This document shows, piece by piece, positions 8,807-16,965 of a DNA stretch of 64,000 nucleotides. The stretch is from Thiogranum sp963752745 (GTDB lineage Bacteria > Pseudomonadota > Gammaproteobacteria > DSM-19610). Within the stretch, counting starts at the first letter, position 1. The number at the start of each line of letters is the position of its first letter. Location: assembly GCA_963752745.1 (NCBI GenBank), contig CAVWAK010000024.1, positions 5,976 through 69,975 of the forward strand, read 5' to 3'. The notes below the pieces were generated by a model. That model searched no databases. It saw only the letters and a list, made by a program, of their open reading frames with translations, and was not told where the DNA came from. Position numbers and translations under genes: made by a program.

Positions 8807-10081
8807 TCAGTGATCGTGACTGGCGCCGGATTTTTCGATATCGGCCTTGATCAGATAACTGTTGCCGGTGACGTATTCCACACCCGGTTTCAGGCCTTCA
8901 AGCACTTCCACCCACTGATCATCGCGTTTTCCCAATGTCAGCATTCGCACTTCATAACTTTCACCGTATTTTGCGTAAACAACATCGAATTCACGAAACG
9001 TCTGTAAAGCAGACAGTCGAACGGCGAGAGGAACATGGTGTTCGGAAATCGTCACCCGGCCGCGCACAAACTGGCCCGGGCGCAACTGAAGATTTTCATT
9101 CGCCAGCTCGACGCGGGCACTCACACTCTGGCTGGCGTGTGCAGCTAGCGGGGAGATCCAGCTGATCGCCCCGCTGACCGATTTCCCATTCAGGGTTTCA
9201 ACAACGACGGTCTGTCCCTGTTGGACATGGTTCAGATTCTGACCGAAGACATCGAGTTCAGCCCAGACCTGTGACAAGTCGGCGATAGTGAACAAGGGAT
9301 TGTTTCCTGTGGCTTCACCGGTCTGTATCTCTCTGCGTACAATCAGACCGGTAATCGGCGCCTTGATCGCATAGGTCTGCAGGCTTTCATTGCTTTGTAC
9401 TGTGGCGAGAATATCGCCGGCTGCGACGCTATCACCAAGTTCCTTTTTCACGCCCTGCACAATACCGGGAAAACGCGCGCGCACCCGGGAAAGGCGGTTT
9501 GGATCGGCTTGTACATGACCGGTAAGGGTCAGTGTTTCGCGAACAAGTGCGGGGCCAGACAACTCCGTTTCGATGCTGGAGGCTGTTGCCAGTGCCTGGC
9601 TTATTCGAGTGCGGCCTTCGTGATTGTCATACTGCCATTCGTAGTTCTTCCCTTGATAGCCGGCATTGATAGAAACATCAAATGAGTGGGGTTCTGACAC
9701 CTTTCCATTGCCACGCAGGAAATCCACTTGCGGTGCGAAACTGAAATCATCCCGCTGCTTGTCAAGACGGCTTAGGTTAATCCTCAATGTGACTTCTTCA
9801 GGCGCAATCGGCTGACCCTGATAGTAGGCGTATACGCGAAATTCGGGAGGTACCCCGCGTTCATAGATAGTTACCTCAACAGCGAACGGGCCTTCGCTCA
9901 GCAAGCGTCCCCCATGCGGCCCCCTGGGCGTAGCGTCGTCATTATGGCCGGCTTCACCCGCATGGTCGGGACTGCCCTGGTTGTGTTTATCAGCTGAATC
10001 ATTAAGCCACCAGGCGGCAGCAGCAGTCAGTATGGCAATTACCAGGATAAGGACGGCATTGGATATAGATAACTTTTTCAT
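8807..10081 (-). CDS. czcB: CzcB-type periplasmic adaptor (membrane fusion) protein
   Basis: 424 residues. After an N-terminal anchor (about 10-26) comes a His-rich stretch (DKHNQGSPDHAGEAGHNDD) and a PHGGRL motif typical of CzcB N-terminal metal-binding domains. A barrel-sandwich/lipoyl region (VKKELGDSVAAGDILATVQS, then APITGLIVRREIQTGE) and a beta-barrel follow, and the protein ends in SGASHDH. It bridges the RND pump and the TolC-like channel. The start overlaps the end of the upstream gene by 4 bases. Confidence 0.92.
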   Translation of the reverse strand: MKKLSISNAVLILVIAILTAAAAWWLNDSADKHNQGSPDHAGEAGHNDDATPRGPHGGRLLSEGPFAVEVTIYERGVPPEFRVYAYYQGQPIAPEEVTLRINLSRLDKQRDDFSFAPQVDFLRGNGKVSEPHSFDVSINAGYQGKNYEWQYDNHEGRTRISQALATASSIETELSGPALVRETLTLTGHVQADPNRLSRVRARFPGIVQGVKKELGDSVAAGDILATVQSNESLQTYAIKAPITGLIVRREIQTGEATGNNPLFTIADLSQVWAELDVFGQNLNHVQQGQTVVVETLNGKSVSGAISWISPLAAHASQSVSARVELANENLQLRPGQFVRGRVTISEHHVPLAVRLSALQTFREFDVVYAKYGESYEVRMLTLGKRDDQWVEVLEGLKPGVEYVTGNSYLIKADIEKSGASHDH

Positions 10082-11337
10082 CGGGAAACTCCAGTAGCCA
10101 TGGCCTGTCCGGTCAAGCGTTCAATTTCGATCCGGTAATTGTGGAAGTCAGCGGCCGTCATCACTGATTCCAGCCGGGCGTCGAGCAGCATTTTCTGGGC
10201 GTCGCTCAACTCAAGCAGTGAGTAGCGCCCGGACCTGTATCCTTTCTCGTAATCACGCAGGGCGAGTTCTGCCTCGGGTACGATTTGCTCTCGCAGGGTT
10301 TGCGAAGCGGTAAAGGCGTGCGACAGTTCCTGGTAGATCTCGTAGAGGCTGGCGTGTAATTTCAGCTGGCGTTGTTGGTAGAGCAGGGGGTGTTGGTCAG
10401 ATAACAGGCGTGATGATTCGATGCCGGGTGTTGCGCGGGAGGCAGAGCCCAGCGGAATACTTGCCGAGAGCACCAGCGCACTGTCATCGGTGATATTGAA
10501 ATAACGTATACCGCCGGAGAATTCGACATTCATTCTGCGCCGTGACTGCGCCAGGCGTAGACGGGATTCTGCGAGGCGTTGTTCGCTGGCATAACGGGTC
10601 AGATCGGGGTTGCGCTCCAGCAATTGCGCCAACTCTTCAAAAGACCCGACCGGATCGAGTGTAGACAGCGAGGCTCTGGCGCTGGAAAATTTCGCTTCAG
10701 TATGGCCCCACTGGGTTGCAAGTTTCAGTCGCGAAGTCGCAAGTTCGTGCTCGGCGTGCTCCAGTTCCATTTCAGCTCTGGCAACCGCGATGCGGACCCG
10801 GCGTCGCTCGGTGTCAGGACTTTTACCGACACTGACGCGTTCGCGCACAATCGCGGTGGTGTGCTTTGCCAGGATCAGTTTGTCCCTGGCAATCTTCAGG
10901 CGTTCCTGATCTACCACCACGTGTATAAACCGGCGCGCCGCTTCAGCGAGCAGGTCGAGTCTCTCGGCGTCCTTTTCGTTACCGAGGAGTGTGGCTTCAT
11001 TACGGGCAATTTCGCCGCGCAACCCGGCCTTGTTACCAAGTTCCAGTACTTTGCCGAGACTCAAGGTGGCCTCGAGCAGGTCATCACCACTGAACCTCCC
11101 CGATCCGGCAAAGTTTTCCAGTTCCAGTTTTACCTGCACAGGTGTTGACTGTTGTGCCTGGCGGATTCTCGCGGCCGCCGCCTGGGCCTGGTAGTCGCCA
11201 GCCAACAACATGGGGTTGTTCTCGAGTACGGCAACCAGGGCTTCATCAAGTGTGAGAGTATTCCGTTCCAGAGATTCCGCCGCAATGTTGCTGCAGAATC
11301 CGAGGATGCCGAATGTCAGGGCAATCCAAATACGCAT
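10078..11337 (-). CDS. czcC: CzcC/TolC-family outer membrane efflux protein
   Basis: 419 residues with a signal peptide (ending about SNIAAES). Two repeats rich in long helices are typical of outer membrane efflux proteins (LDEALVAVLENNPMLLAGDY; later KGYRSGRYSLLELSDAQKML). It forms the trimeric exit duct of the efflux complex. It is the first gene of the operon; no regulator gene of MerR, ArsR or two-component type is adjacent. Confidence 0.92.
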   Translation of the reverse strand: MRIWIALTFGILGFCSNIAAESLERNTLTLDEALVAVLENNPMLLAGDYQAQAAAARIRQAQQSTPVQVKLELENFAGSGRFSGDDLLEATLSLGKVLELGNKAGLRGEIARNEATLLGNEKDAERLDLLAEAARRFIHVVVDQERLKIARDKLILAKHTTAIVRERVSVGKSPDTERRRVRIAVARAEMELEHAEHELATSRLKLATQWGHTEAKFSSARASLSTLDPVGSFEELAQLLERNPDLTRYASEQRLAESRLRLAQSRRRMNVEFSGGIRYFNITDDSALVLSASIPLGSASRATPGIESSRLLSDQHPLLYQQRQLKLHASLYEIYQELSHAFTASQTLREQIVPEAELALRDYEKGYRSGRYSLLELSDAQKMLLDARLESVMTAADFHNYRIEIERLTGQAMATGVSR

Positions 11338-11414
11338 TTTATTCCTCCCGAGCTTTTTAGATCGCTCGAATCAACGGACTGACAGCTGTGTATGACCAAC
11401 AACATACACAACAA

Positions 11415-11433
11415 CCCGGTATTTTTTACCGGG
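11415..11433. other. Perfect hairpin between czcC and the upstream membrane protein gene
   Basis: CCCGGTA / TACCGGG with a T5 loop, a perfect 7-bp inverted repeat. It lies 3' of the gene ending at 11455 and about 80 bases 5' of czcC. Neither strand has a clear U tract after the stem, so it may be an attenuator, a weak terminator or a protein site. Confidence 0.4.
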
Positions 11434-11454
11434 GTAAAAACCAAACAGTCGTAA

Positions 11455-11853
11455 TTAAAAGCGGGGAGGAGCGCGCAAGGGTGGCGCTATGGAAAACCAG
11501 CGTCGTTTTAGCAGGATGAAGCGTATGGTGGGACGTGGCTTGTTTGAATACGCAACACTCAATAGAAAAATTGTCAGCCAGACGATAATTGCGGCCAGCA
11601 ATGGGTTGTCGCCGATTTTTTTCAGCATCACATCGGGGGTAACCGGGAAGATTGCGCCGTCTTTATGGTTGTCGGGGGCAATATTATCGATGGCAATATG
11701 CAGATCGATCGCATGCTCATGGATCAGGGAGGATGCATCGTCGATATGCTGTAAATGAAAATGTACCGGCTGAACAGTCAATGCAAACACAGCGGCAATC
11801 AGCAACCAGCCGATGACCCTTAGCTGTAAATGATATCTTCGTCCGGTGAACAT
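11455..11853 (-). CDS. Small membrane protein with a His-rich periplasmic loop
   Basis: 132 residues from the ATG at 11853; in-frame extension to 12009 is open but looks non-coding. Two hydrophobic segments (VIGWLLIAAVFALTV, about 14-28, and LLAAIIVWLTIFLLSVAY) flank a loop with many His and acidic residues (HFHLQHIDD, LIHEHAIDLHIAIDN). The C-terminus is basic. It lies immediately upstream of czcCBA on the same strand, so a role in metal sensing or delivery is plausible. The family is not recognised. Confidence 0.6.
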   Translation of the reverse strand: MFTGRRYHLQLRVIGWLLIAAVFALTVQPVHFHLQHIDDASSLIHEHAIDLHIAIDNIAPDNHKDGAIFPVTPDVMLKKIGDNPLLAAIIVWLTIFLLSVAYSNKPRPTIRFILLKRRWFSIAPPLRAPPRF

Positions 11854-12221
11854 GGGCGACAGTATAACCTGAATTAATGCGAATTTGGTATAAATAACCG
11901 GCGACAAGTATCGCATGTCTTGTGTAGCACTAACTTTCTGTGAAAGCGGTATGGCCGAGTTTGCGATCGGTGGACCCTGGTTCTTCCGCGGCGGCAAAGT
12001 AAAAATCACCTGTTAGAGTTAATTTATTCATATCAGGTTAGCTGTAATCGGGGCCAGATATCGACAAATATCGACTACTGGTCGAAAGTGGGCGGTTAGC
12101 AAAATTTCCTTTAAATTCCAGCTAATAAAGGTCTTGTTCAGACCAGGCCCGGATTATGTCTGGAATATTTCAGCCTTTGGTGACGTCGGAATTACTGGGA
12201 GAAAATAAAAGGAGAGGGGCT

Positions 12222-12383
12222 ATGGCGAGCGATAGACTTGCGGAGCTGCTACTGTCGAGTGGCGAATTCACTGAGGAAGAAGTCAACCGTATGACAGAGG
12301 ATGACGCTTGGCAATGGATTCACGCCAGCGAATCCGAGCCAGGTAAACCAGATAATGTTTTGCCCAATACAGAAAATAACTAG
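12222..12383 (+). CDS. Small acidic protein, unknown
   Basis: 53 residues, starting at the ATG after GGAGAGGGGCT. It reads as a compact helical protein (MASDRLAELLLSSGEFTEEE, then VNRMTEDDAWQWIHASE) with an acidic C-terminus. No cysteine and no membrane segment. An earlier in-frame ATG at 12156 lacks a ribosome site. Function unknown. Confidence 0.55.
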   Translation: MASDRLAELLLSSGEFTEEEVNRMTEDDAWQWIHASESEPGKPDNVLPNTENN

Positions 12384-13176
12384 TTAAACATTCCGAACCC
12401 GCTACGGCCCGCCGCCAGGCCGGTTTTGTGTCTCGGGGAATATCCGGTTTGAATAGAGCCCAGGTGTTCAAGCTAAATCCCTGGCGGTTTTCTCGTGACC
12501 ACTTGATTCAGGGTCTTGTCGGAAAAATGCTTTCATCCTGGTATAAACATCAGCGTGCAGGTGTTCAACAACTTCCGCGTTTTCAAAAAAAGACTTCGCC
12601 CGGTATGGCAATAAATTCAGCGATCGAGGTGGCGGCATAGCCGCTGACGGTCGCTTCGATGGTGTATGGGAAAACAGGCCTGCAGTGCTATAAGCAGCAT
12701 TACCTGTTCTGTCACCACCAGACCACCGGCACCCGTAAACGATTTGTGATACATAAAGAAAATAGCCAGCTCCCGCCAACGGTGTTGGTCGTTGCAGGAC
12801 AGCATGTGGATCATCGGCAAGATGGAGAACGACGTTTGCCACTGAGTCTCGGTTACCGCAGAGTTGAGAATGATGCGCTTTGCCACCAGCGTTTTATTTT
12901 ATTGAATATGGCGAAAGGATGGGGGGTTCAGTCGGCTCTCAGCAGTGTTTTTACTACAGTTGAGAGCGTGGGTAACAGTATGAAATGTATGAATAATACG
13001 CAAATAAAAAGGTTTTTTGACGTTGAAGGATTTGGGTGTGCGTTCCCAATTATAGTATTGTTGGCGCAAGCTAAGTGTTCCTCCACGGACTGGAATAACA
13101 ATCTAAAAACAAGATCCGGCGCCGGCTCATAAGTACATGGTTCATGTCAGGTGAGCGTGTTGGAGGAGATGTAATC
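12384..13176. other. Stretch without an intact gene; contains the mtfA relic
   Basis: 793 bases between a small acidic protein gene and the DUF4382 gene. The first half holds the broken mtfA gene on the minus strand. The rest (about 12890-13176) should contain the promoter of the DUF4382 gene, whose ribosome site is TGGAGGAGATG just before 13177. I see no other supported gene; plus-strand open frames here do not resemble proteins. Confidence 0.5.
12468..12886 (-). pseudogene. mtfA: Broken MtfA-type zinc peptidase gene, catalytic middle deleted
   Basis: The 5' part (from a GTG at 12886) matches MtfA N-termini: ETQWQTSFSILPMIHMLS, then HRWRELAIFFMYHKSFTGAG and an IALQACFPI end. The 3' part matches MtfA C-termini: YAATSIAEFIAIPGEVFFEN, then HADVYTRMKAFFRQDPESS. 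Between them about 130 residues, including the expected HExxH zinc site, are gone. In addition a run of seven A (12585-12591, T on the coding strand) adds one base, shifting the frame inside VFFEN. The gene product therefore cannot be an active peptidase. The family assignment rests on remembered consensus blocks at both ends, which agree in order and spacing to the termini. Confidence 0.75.
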
Positions 13177-15206
13177 ATGTATTTGAAAATTCCCCGTGCA
13201 GTAAAGTCTCTTGGTCTTTTGGCCCTGGCCGTGTTGTTGTCCAGTTGTGGCGGAGGAGGTGGTGGATCCAGTACCGGTACAACAGGATCCATTTCACCAT
13301 CGGGCTCTGGCTCGGTCGGTATCCTGCTGACAGACAATCCTGCCAGCCTGGATATGTTCTCCGGTGTCATGATGTCGGTCACCAAGGTTGAGCTCTTCAA
13401 TGCTGACAGTGGCGACAAGGTGACCGCCTACGATGGCAGACCGCGTGGCCCCTTTAATCTGCTCAAACTTAGAAACGAATCCAGGCCGCTGACATTTCGC
13501 GATAATGTGCCGACTGGGCGTTACTGCAAGATCCGTCTGACGCTGGATGATATGTGGCTCACATTCAAGGACGGCAGTCCGGATTACCACCCGAAGTTGC
13601 CGGGTAACAACAAACTCGACCTGAATGCACGCGACTGTTTTTACGTCTCGTCAGACAAAATGATCTATGTACAGCTGGATATGGATATGAGCAAGTCTAT
13701 TCATATTGTCAAACGGGGTAATCGGGATGATTACAATGTCCGGCCTGTGGTGTTCATCGATGTGGTTGGGCACGATTTCAGAGGCAAGCTGGTACGTCTG
13801 GAAGGAGGTACGATTGAAGATGTAAATCGTGCCGAGGGCACTGTACTGGTATGTGACGCAATCCCAATGTTCCAGGATGGCACAGCAGATCTCAGGGACG
13901 AATGTGTGACAGTGCATGTTGGGAGGGATGCATCAGCCTTCGACAATGACACCAATGATGGCAACACGACAGAGGGCGGAGATGCCATACCATTGGCTGA
14001 CGTGTTTGCGCCTGAACGCGTGGGCCGTGGGCCGGTTACGGTGGTGGGTTACTTCCGTACCGATGACAATAGTGTATACGTCGCTCGCAAGGGCAGTAAG
14101 GGCAGCAAGGGCAGCAAGGGCAGCAAAGGCAGTAAGGGTAGCAGGGATAATGACGATTCTGATGATGGTCGCGGATATCTGGATTTCGATGCTCTGGTTG
14201 TCGAACTCGGAGAATTCCTGAACCTGGACGGTGAGGTGACATCCACCACGATGGTGCAACGATACCGGTGGTGCAACGGTCAACGAGGCCCTGAATGCCA
14301 CACCTGTCGCGTCATCAGACATAAGTCCGGATAGGCAGTCTCAGGCTAATGATGGCATCGTGGCAGCCGGCAATGGCTGGGTCGGATACGGAAGATGTAG
14401 CAACCGAGTCCGCATGGATTCGACTGGACTTTGATTCCACAAAAGCTATCCATCGCGTGGTCTTGTTCGATGTTGTCGATACAGTCACGCAGCTCGAGGC
14501 AGGCTCTATCGAATTCAGCAATGGCGATACTATTCCGATTAACACACCTCTGCCGGATGATGGTACGCCCGTGGTATTTGATTTTGCCACCAAACAGACT
14601 GACTGGGTACAGGTCAATCTTACCCAGGCCAAGGACAATTTTCGGTCTGGCTGAAATTGAGGCGTATTCCACTCCACGTAGGGGTTGATGATGGTTTCAA
14701 CATGGCAGTCGAGCCGGGGCAGGGTTACTCTTCCACGGATCCGTTGCCGGTTGTTCTGCAGCCTGCCCCAGTCGGAGGTAATGGAACAAAAATCCTTTCC
14801 AGAAGCGGTAAGGTTCTGACCAGCGATGACATCAAGCGTTGGACAGGATGTGACAGTCGACGGTGTATTGTCAGGTCCGAATCCGCTGTTTCTGAATTCA
14901 GCGCTGGTTATAGTAGATGCAGATGCGCTGAACAAGGATGTCGCCGGTGGCACTATCAACCGCGTAGACAGCAACAGCCTTCTTCTTGAGGCTGATTCAT
15001 TTGTTTGTGAACCCGGTACCGGCCCCGGTTTCTATGTGGTCAACTTTAACGCCGGTACGGATATTTACGAGGTCACGGAATCGAGCTCAAGTATCGAGGG
15101 AGAGTTTGTCGATCCCGATGAGCTGGATACCGGGCAGACTGTGGATATCAGTGGTGAATGTATTAATGACGAGTTGCTTGCCGACACGATTGTTATTCTT
15201 CCGTAG
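13177..15206 (+). pseudogene. DUF4382-like lipoprotein with embedded discoidin-like domain, five frameshifts
   Basis: The intact first part (386 residues to the stop at 14334) has a lipoprotein signal (lipobox LLSSC followed by Gly6), then a DUF4382-type domain (VGILLTDNPAS). Next come beta hairpins, a (Lys-Gly-Ser)n tract and LDFDALVVELGEFLNLDG. Downstream the protein continues in other frames. An F5/8-like domain runs through NATPVASSDISPD, AWIRLDFDSTKAIHRVVLFD and FGLAEIEAYSTP. The DUF4382-style remainder is VDDGFNMAVEPGQGY, ILSRSGKVLTSDDI, VGQDVTVDGVLSGPNPLF, ending DTIVILP at 15206. Removing one base at each of about 14260, 14384, 14639-14642 (T4), 14681-14684 (G4) and 14834-14835 restores one frame. 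All five are single-base insertions. It is either a recent pseudogene or base-calling errors. Confidence 0.7.
14089..14142 (+). repeat. Six tandem 9-bp units encoding Lys-Gly-Ser
   Basis: The unit AAGGGCAGC/T is repeated six times with a few third-position changes, giving a (KGS)6 linker inside the DUF4382 lipoprotein. The 9-bp unit keeps the frame whatever the copy number, so length changes would only alter the linker. Confidence 0.9.
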
Positions 15207-15233
15207 AAACCTGACAGCACATCGCGTGTGATT

Positions 15234-15267
15234 AAACCCGGCGAAGTATTTCGCCGGGTTTTCTTTT
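15234..15267 (+). terminator. Rho-independent terminator after the DUF4382 gene
   Basis: A 12-bp stem (AAACCCGGCGAA / TTCGCCGGGTTT, 4-base loop) is followed by TCTTTT. It lies 28 bases after the stop at 15206, supporting the view that 13177-15206 was one transcription unit. Confidence 0.85.
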
Positions 15268-15414
15268 GGGCCCGCGAAAATAAAGAGTTACGGGCAGAAC
15301 TTTGGTGTCACCCGCGTTTGTAGCGAGTGGTATATAATCCAGAACACAAGTCGCGTCCGGAGAGACTGCGTGTTGAATTTAGCTGACCTGAAATCTGCCT
15401 TGTGATATTTCGCA

Positions 15415-15864
15415 ATGACGGATGATATTCACCGCCTGGATCTGGAACGCGATGTCCGGATAACGGAGTGGAAGCGGCAGGCAAAACAGGCGGCGCGGGC
15501 GAGGCGAAAGCGGAACCTGTACATTATTACGCTCCACCCGGATGTTCTCGATCGCGATGAATTTCGCCAGGCCAATCCCGGGTATGTCGAAGGCATGCCC
15601 TGCGTATATGTCGGGTTGACCATCCATATGCCTGGTGACCGCTATGAACAGCACAAGGCAGGCTATCGAAGCAGCAAGTATCCGCGACTGTATGGTATTG
15701 AACTGGCAATGGAGCTTATGGAAGGGTTCGATGCAGAAGGTCTAAAAGATACTGAGCGGGAAGCGGCGACTGGCCGATTGGTTAAGAGACCAGGGGTTTG
15801 GCAGTCTGGCAGAACTAGCGTACCGGCCTTTTGTTGCCATCCTTGTCGATCGCGACATACGTGA
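15415..15864 (+). CDS. GIY-YIG-like small protein, C-terminus probably frameshifted
   Basis: The N-terminal part reads LYIITLHPDVLDRDEFRQ, then MPCVYVGLTIHMPGDRYEQH and KAGYRSSKYPRLYGIEL. YVGLT...RYEQH resembles a GIY-YIG core, but the family call is tentative. The expected ending, a helix like EREAALADWLRDQGF, appears in another frame from about 15769; dropping one A there restores it. The present ORF instead runs on to 15864 and overlaps the end of the convergent thioesterase gene. If the shift is real, the last 35 or so residues are not native. Confidence 0.5.
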   Translation: MTDDIHRLDLERDVRITEWKRQAKQAARARRKRNLYIITLHPDVLDRDEFRQANPGYVEGMPCVYVGLTIHMPGDRYEQHKAGYRSSKYPRLYGIELAMELMEGFDAEGLKDTEREAATGRLVKRPGVWQSGRTSVPAFCCHPCRSRHT

Positions 15865-16213
15865 AGGTGGCTTCTGTGACGCGGAAGCGTGCGCTATCAC
15901 GTTCTTCCTCCCGTAATACCGGGTTGACCCAGACTTCAAGTTTGATGGTTATTGAAGTAGTGCCTATGCGTTCGACTTCCCCATAACAGCAGACAACGTC
16001 ACCAACCTTGACCGGACGGATGAATTGAATGCGATCGACTGCTACTGTGACCACGCGCCCCTGTGCAGTTTCCTTGGCCAGAATACCGCCGGCTATATCC
16101 ATCTGGGAAACAATCCAGCCGCCAAAAATATCACCATTGGGGTTGGTGTCCGCGGGCATTGCAAGTGTGCGCAATAGCAGATTACCGTGTGGTTGAACGC
16201 TGGAGTCAGTCAT
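15815..16213 (-). CDS. Acyl-CoA thioesterase, YciA/hotdog family
   Basis: 132 residues from the ATG at 16213. The hotdog motif NPNGDIFGGWIVSQMDIAGG carries the catalytic aspartate, followed by VDRIQFIRPVKVGDVVCCYG, the usual second block. It hydrolyses acyl-CoA esters in the cytoplasm. The ATG overlaps the end of def (ATGACTGA), so translation of the two is probably coupled. Confidence 0.9.
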   Translation of the reverse strand: MTDSSVQPHGNLLLRTLAMPADTNPNGDIFGGWIVSQMDIAGGILAKETAQGRVVTVAVDRIQFIRPVKVGDVVCCYGEVERIGTTSITIKLEVWVNPVLREEERDSARFRVTEATFTYVAIDKDGNKRPVR

Positions 16214-16760
16214 TATCACTGTGTATCGGTGTGAGTTGGCCGCTGCTTTCAAGCACCTCGGTAAATCCGAACCGGGTCATATTACTCATGCGTTGCGGAT
16301 ACAGAATACCGTCCAGGTGATCGCATTCGTGCTGAACGACGCGCGCATGAAAGCCCTTTGCTTCGCGTTCAATCGGGTTTCCGAACTGGTCAAAACCCGA
16401 GTACCGAATATGCGTATAACGTGGTACCACGCCACGCAGGCCCGGCACGCTGAGGCAGCCCTCCCAGCCATCTTCCTGATGTTCCGAAAGCGGTTCTATC
16501 AACGGGTTGATGAGTACAGTTTGAGGTACGGCTTCTGCATCAGGGTAGCGGGGGTTACTGTCAACACCGAATACCACCACTCTCAGGCCAATATTGATCT
16601 GGGGTGCGGCGAGTCCGGCACCATCTTCTGCCTGCATCGTATCGATGAGGTCGCGCACCAGGGCGTGCAACTCGGGCGTATCAAACTGCTTTATGGGTTC
16701 GGATACCTCCAGCAATGCGGGGTCGCCCATGTAGAGTATTTGTCTCGTGGTCATGATCAA
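16206..16760 (-). CDS. def: Peptide deformylase
   Basis: 184 residues with all three deformylase motifs: GAGLAAPQ (about 47-54), EGCLSVPG (about 101-108, cysteine ligand) and HECDHLDG (about 144-151, two histidine ligands and the catalytic glutamate). It removes the N-formyl group from nascent proteins. Unusually for def, its partner here is a thioesterase rather than fmt. If the genome holds another deformylase next to fmt, this one would be a paralogue. Confidence 0.95.
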   Translation of the reverse strand: MIMTTRQILYMGDPALLEVSEPIKQFDTPELHALVRDLIDTMQAEDGAGLAAPQINIGLRVVVFGVDSNPRYPDAEAVPQTVLINPLIEPLSEHQEDGWEGCLSVPGLRGVVPRYTHIRYSGFDQFGNPIEREAKGFHARVVQHECDHLDGILYPQRMSNMTRFGFTEVLESSGQLTPIHSDND

Positions 16761-16965
16761 ACCATCATACCTGTGTCACCTGCCTAAAATAACCACGCCT
16801 GCAGTGGTTCGAGAGGGTATTGAATTACCGATAAAAAACGGGTTTGTGTTGAATATCAGGATTGGCTTATAAATCGGTTATATACACATGTTTAGCTGTA
16901 TTTGTTAGTATTGAGCGAAGCCGAGCAATAATAAAATATCAGCCGGCAGCGTTGGGGGCATTCGT

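Noticed and set aside
12659..13132. 157-codon plus-strand frame
   Set aside because: It lies opposite the mtfA relic, which explains the sequence; the translation has no domain-like pattern.
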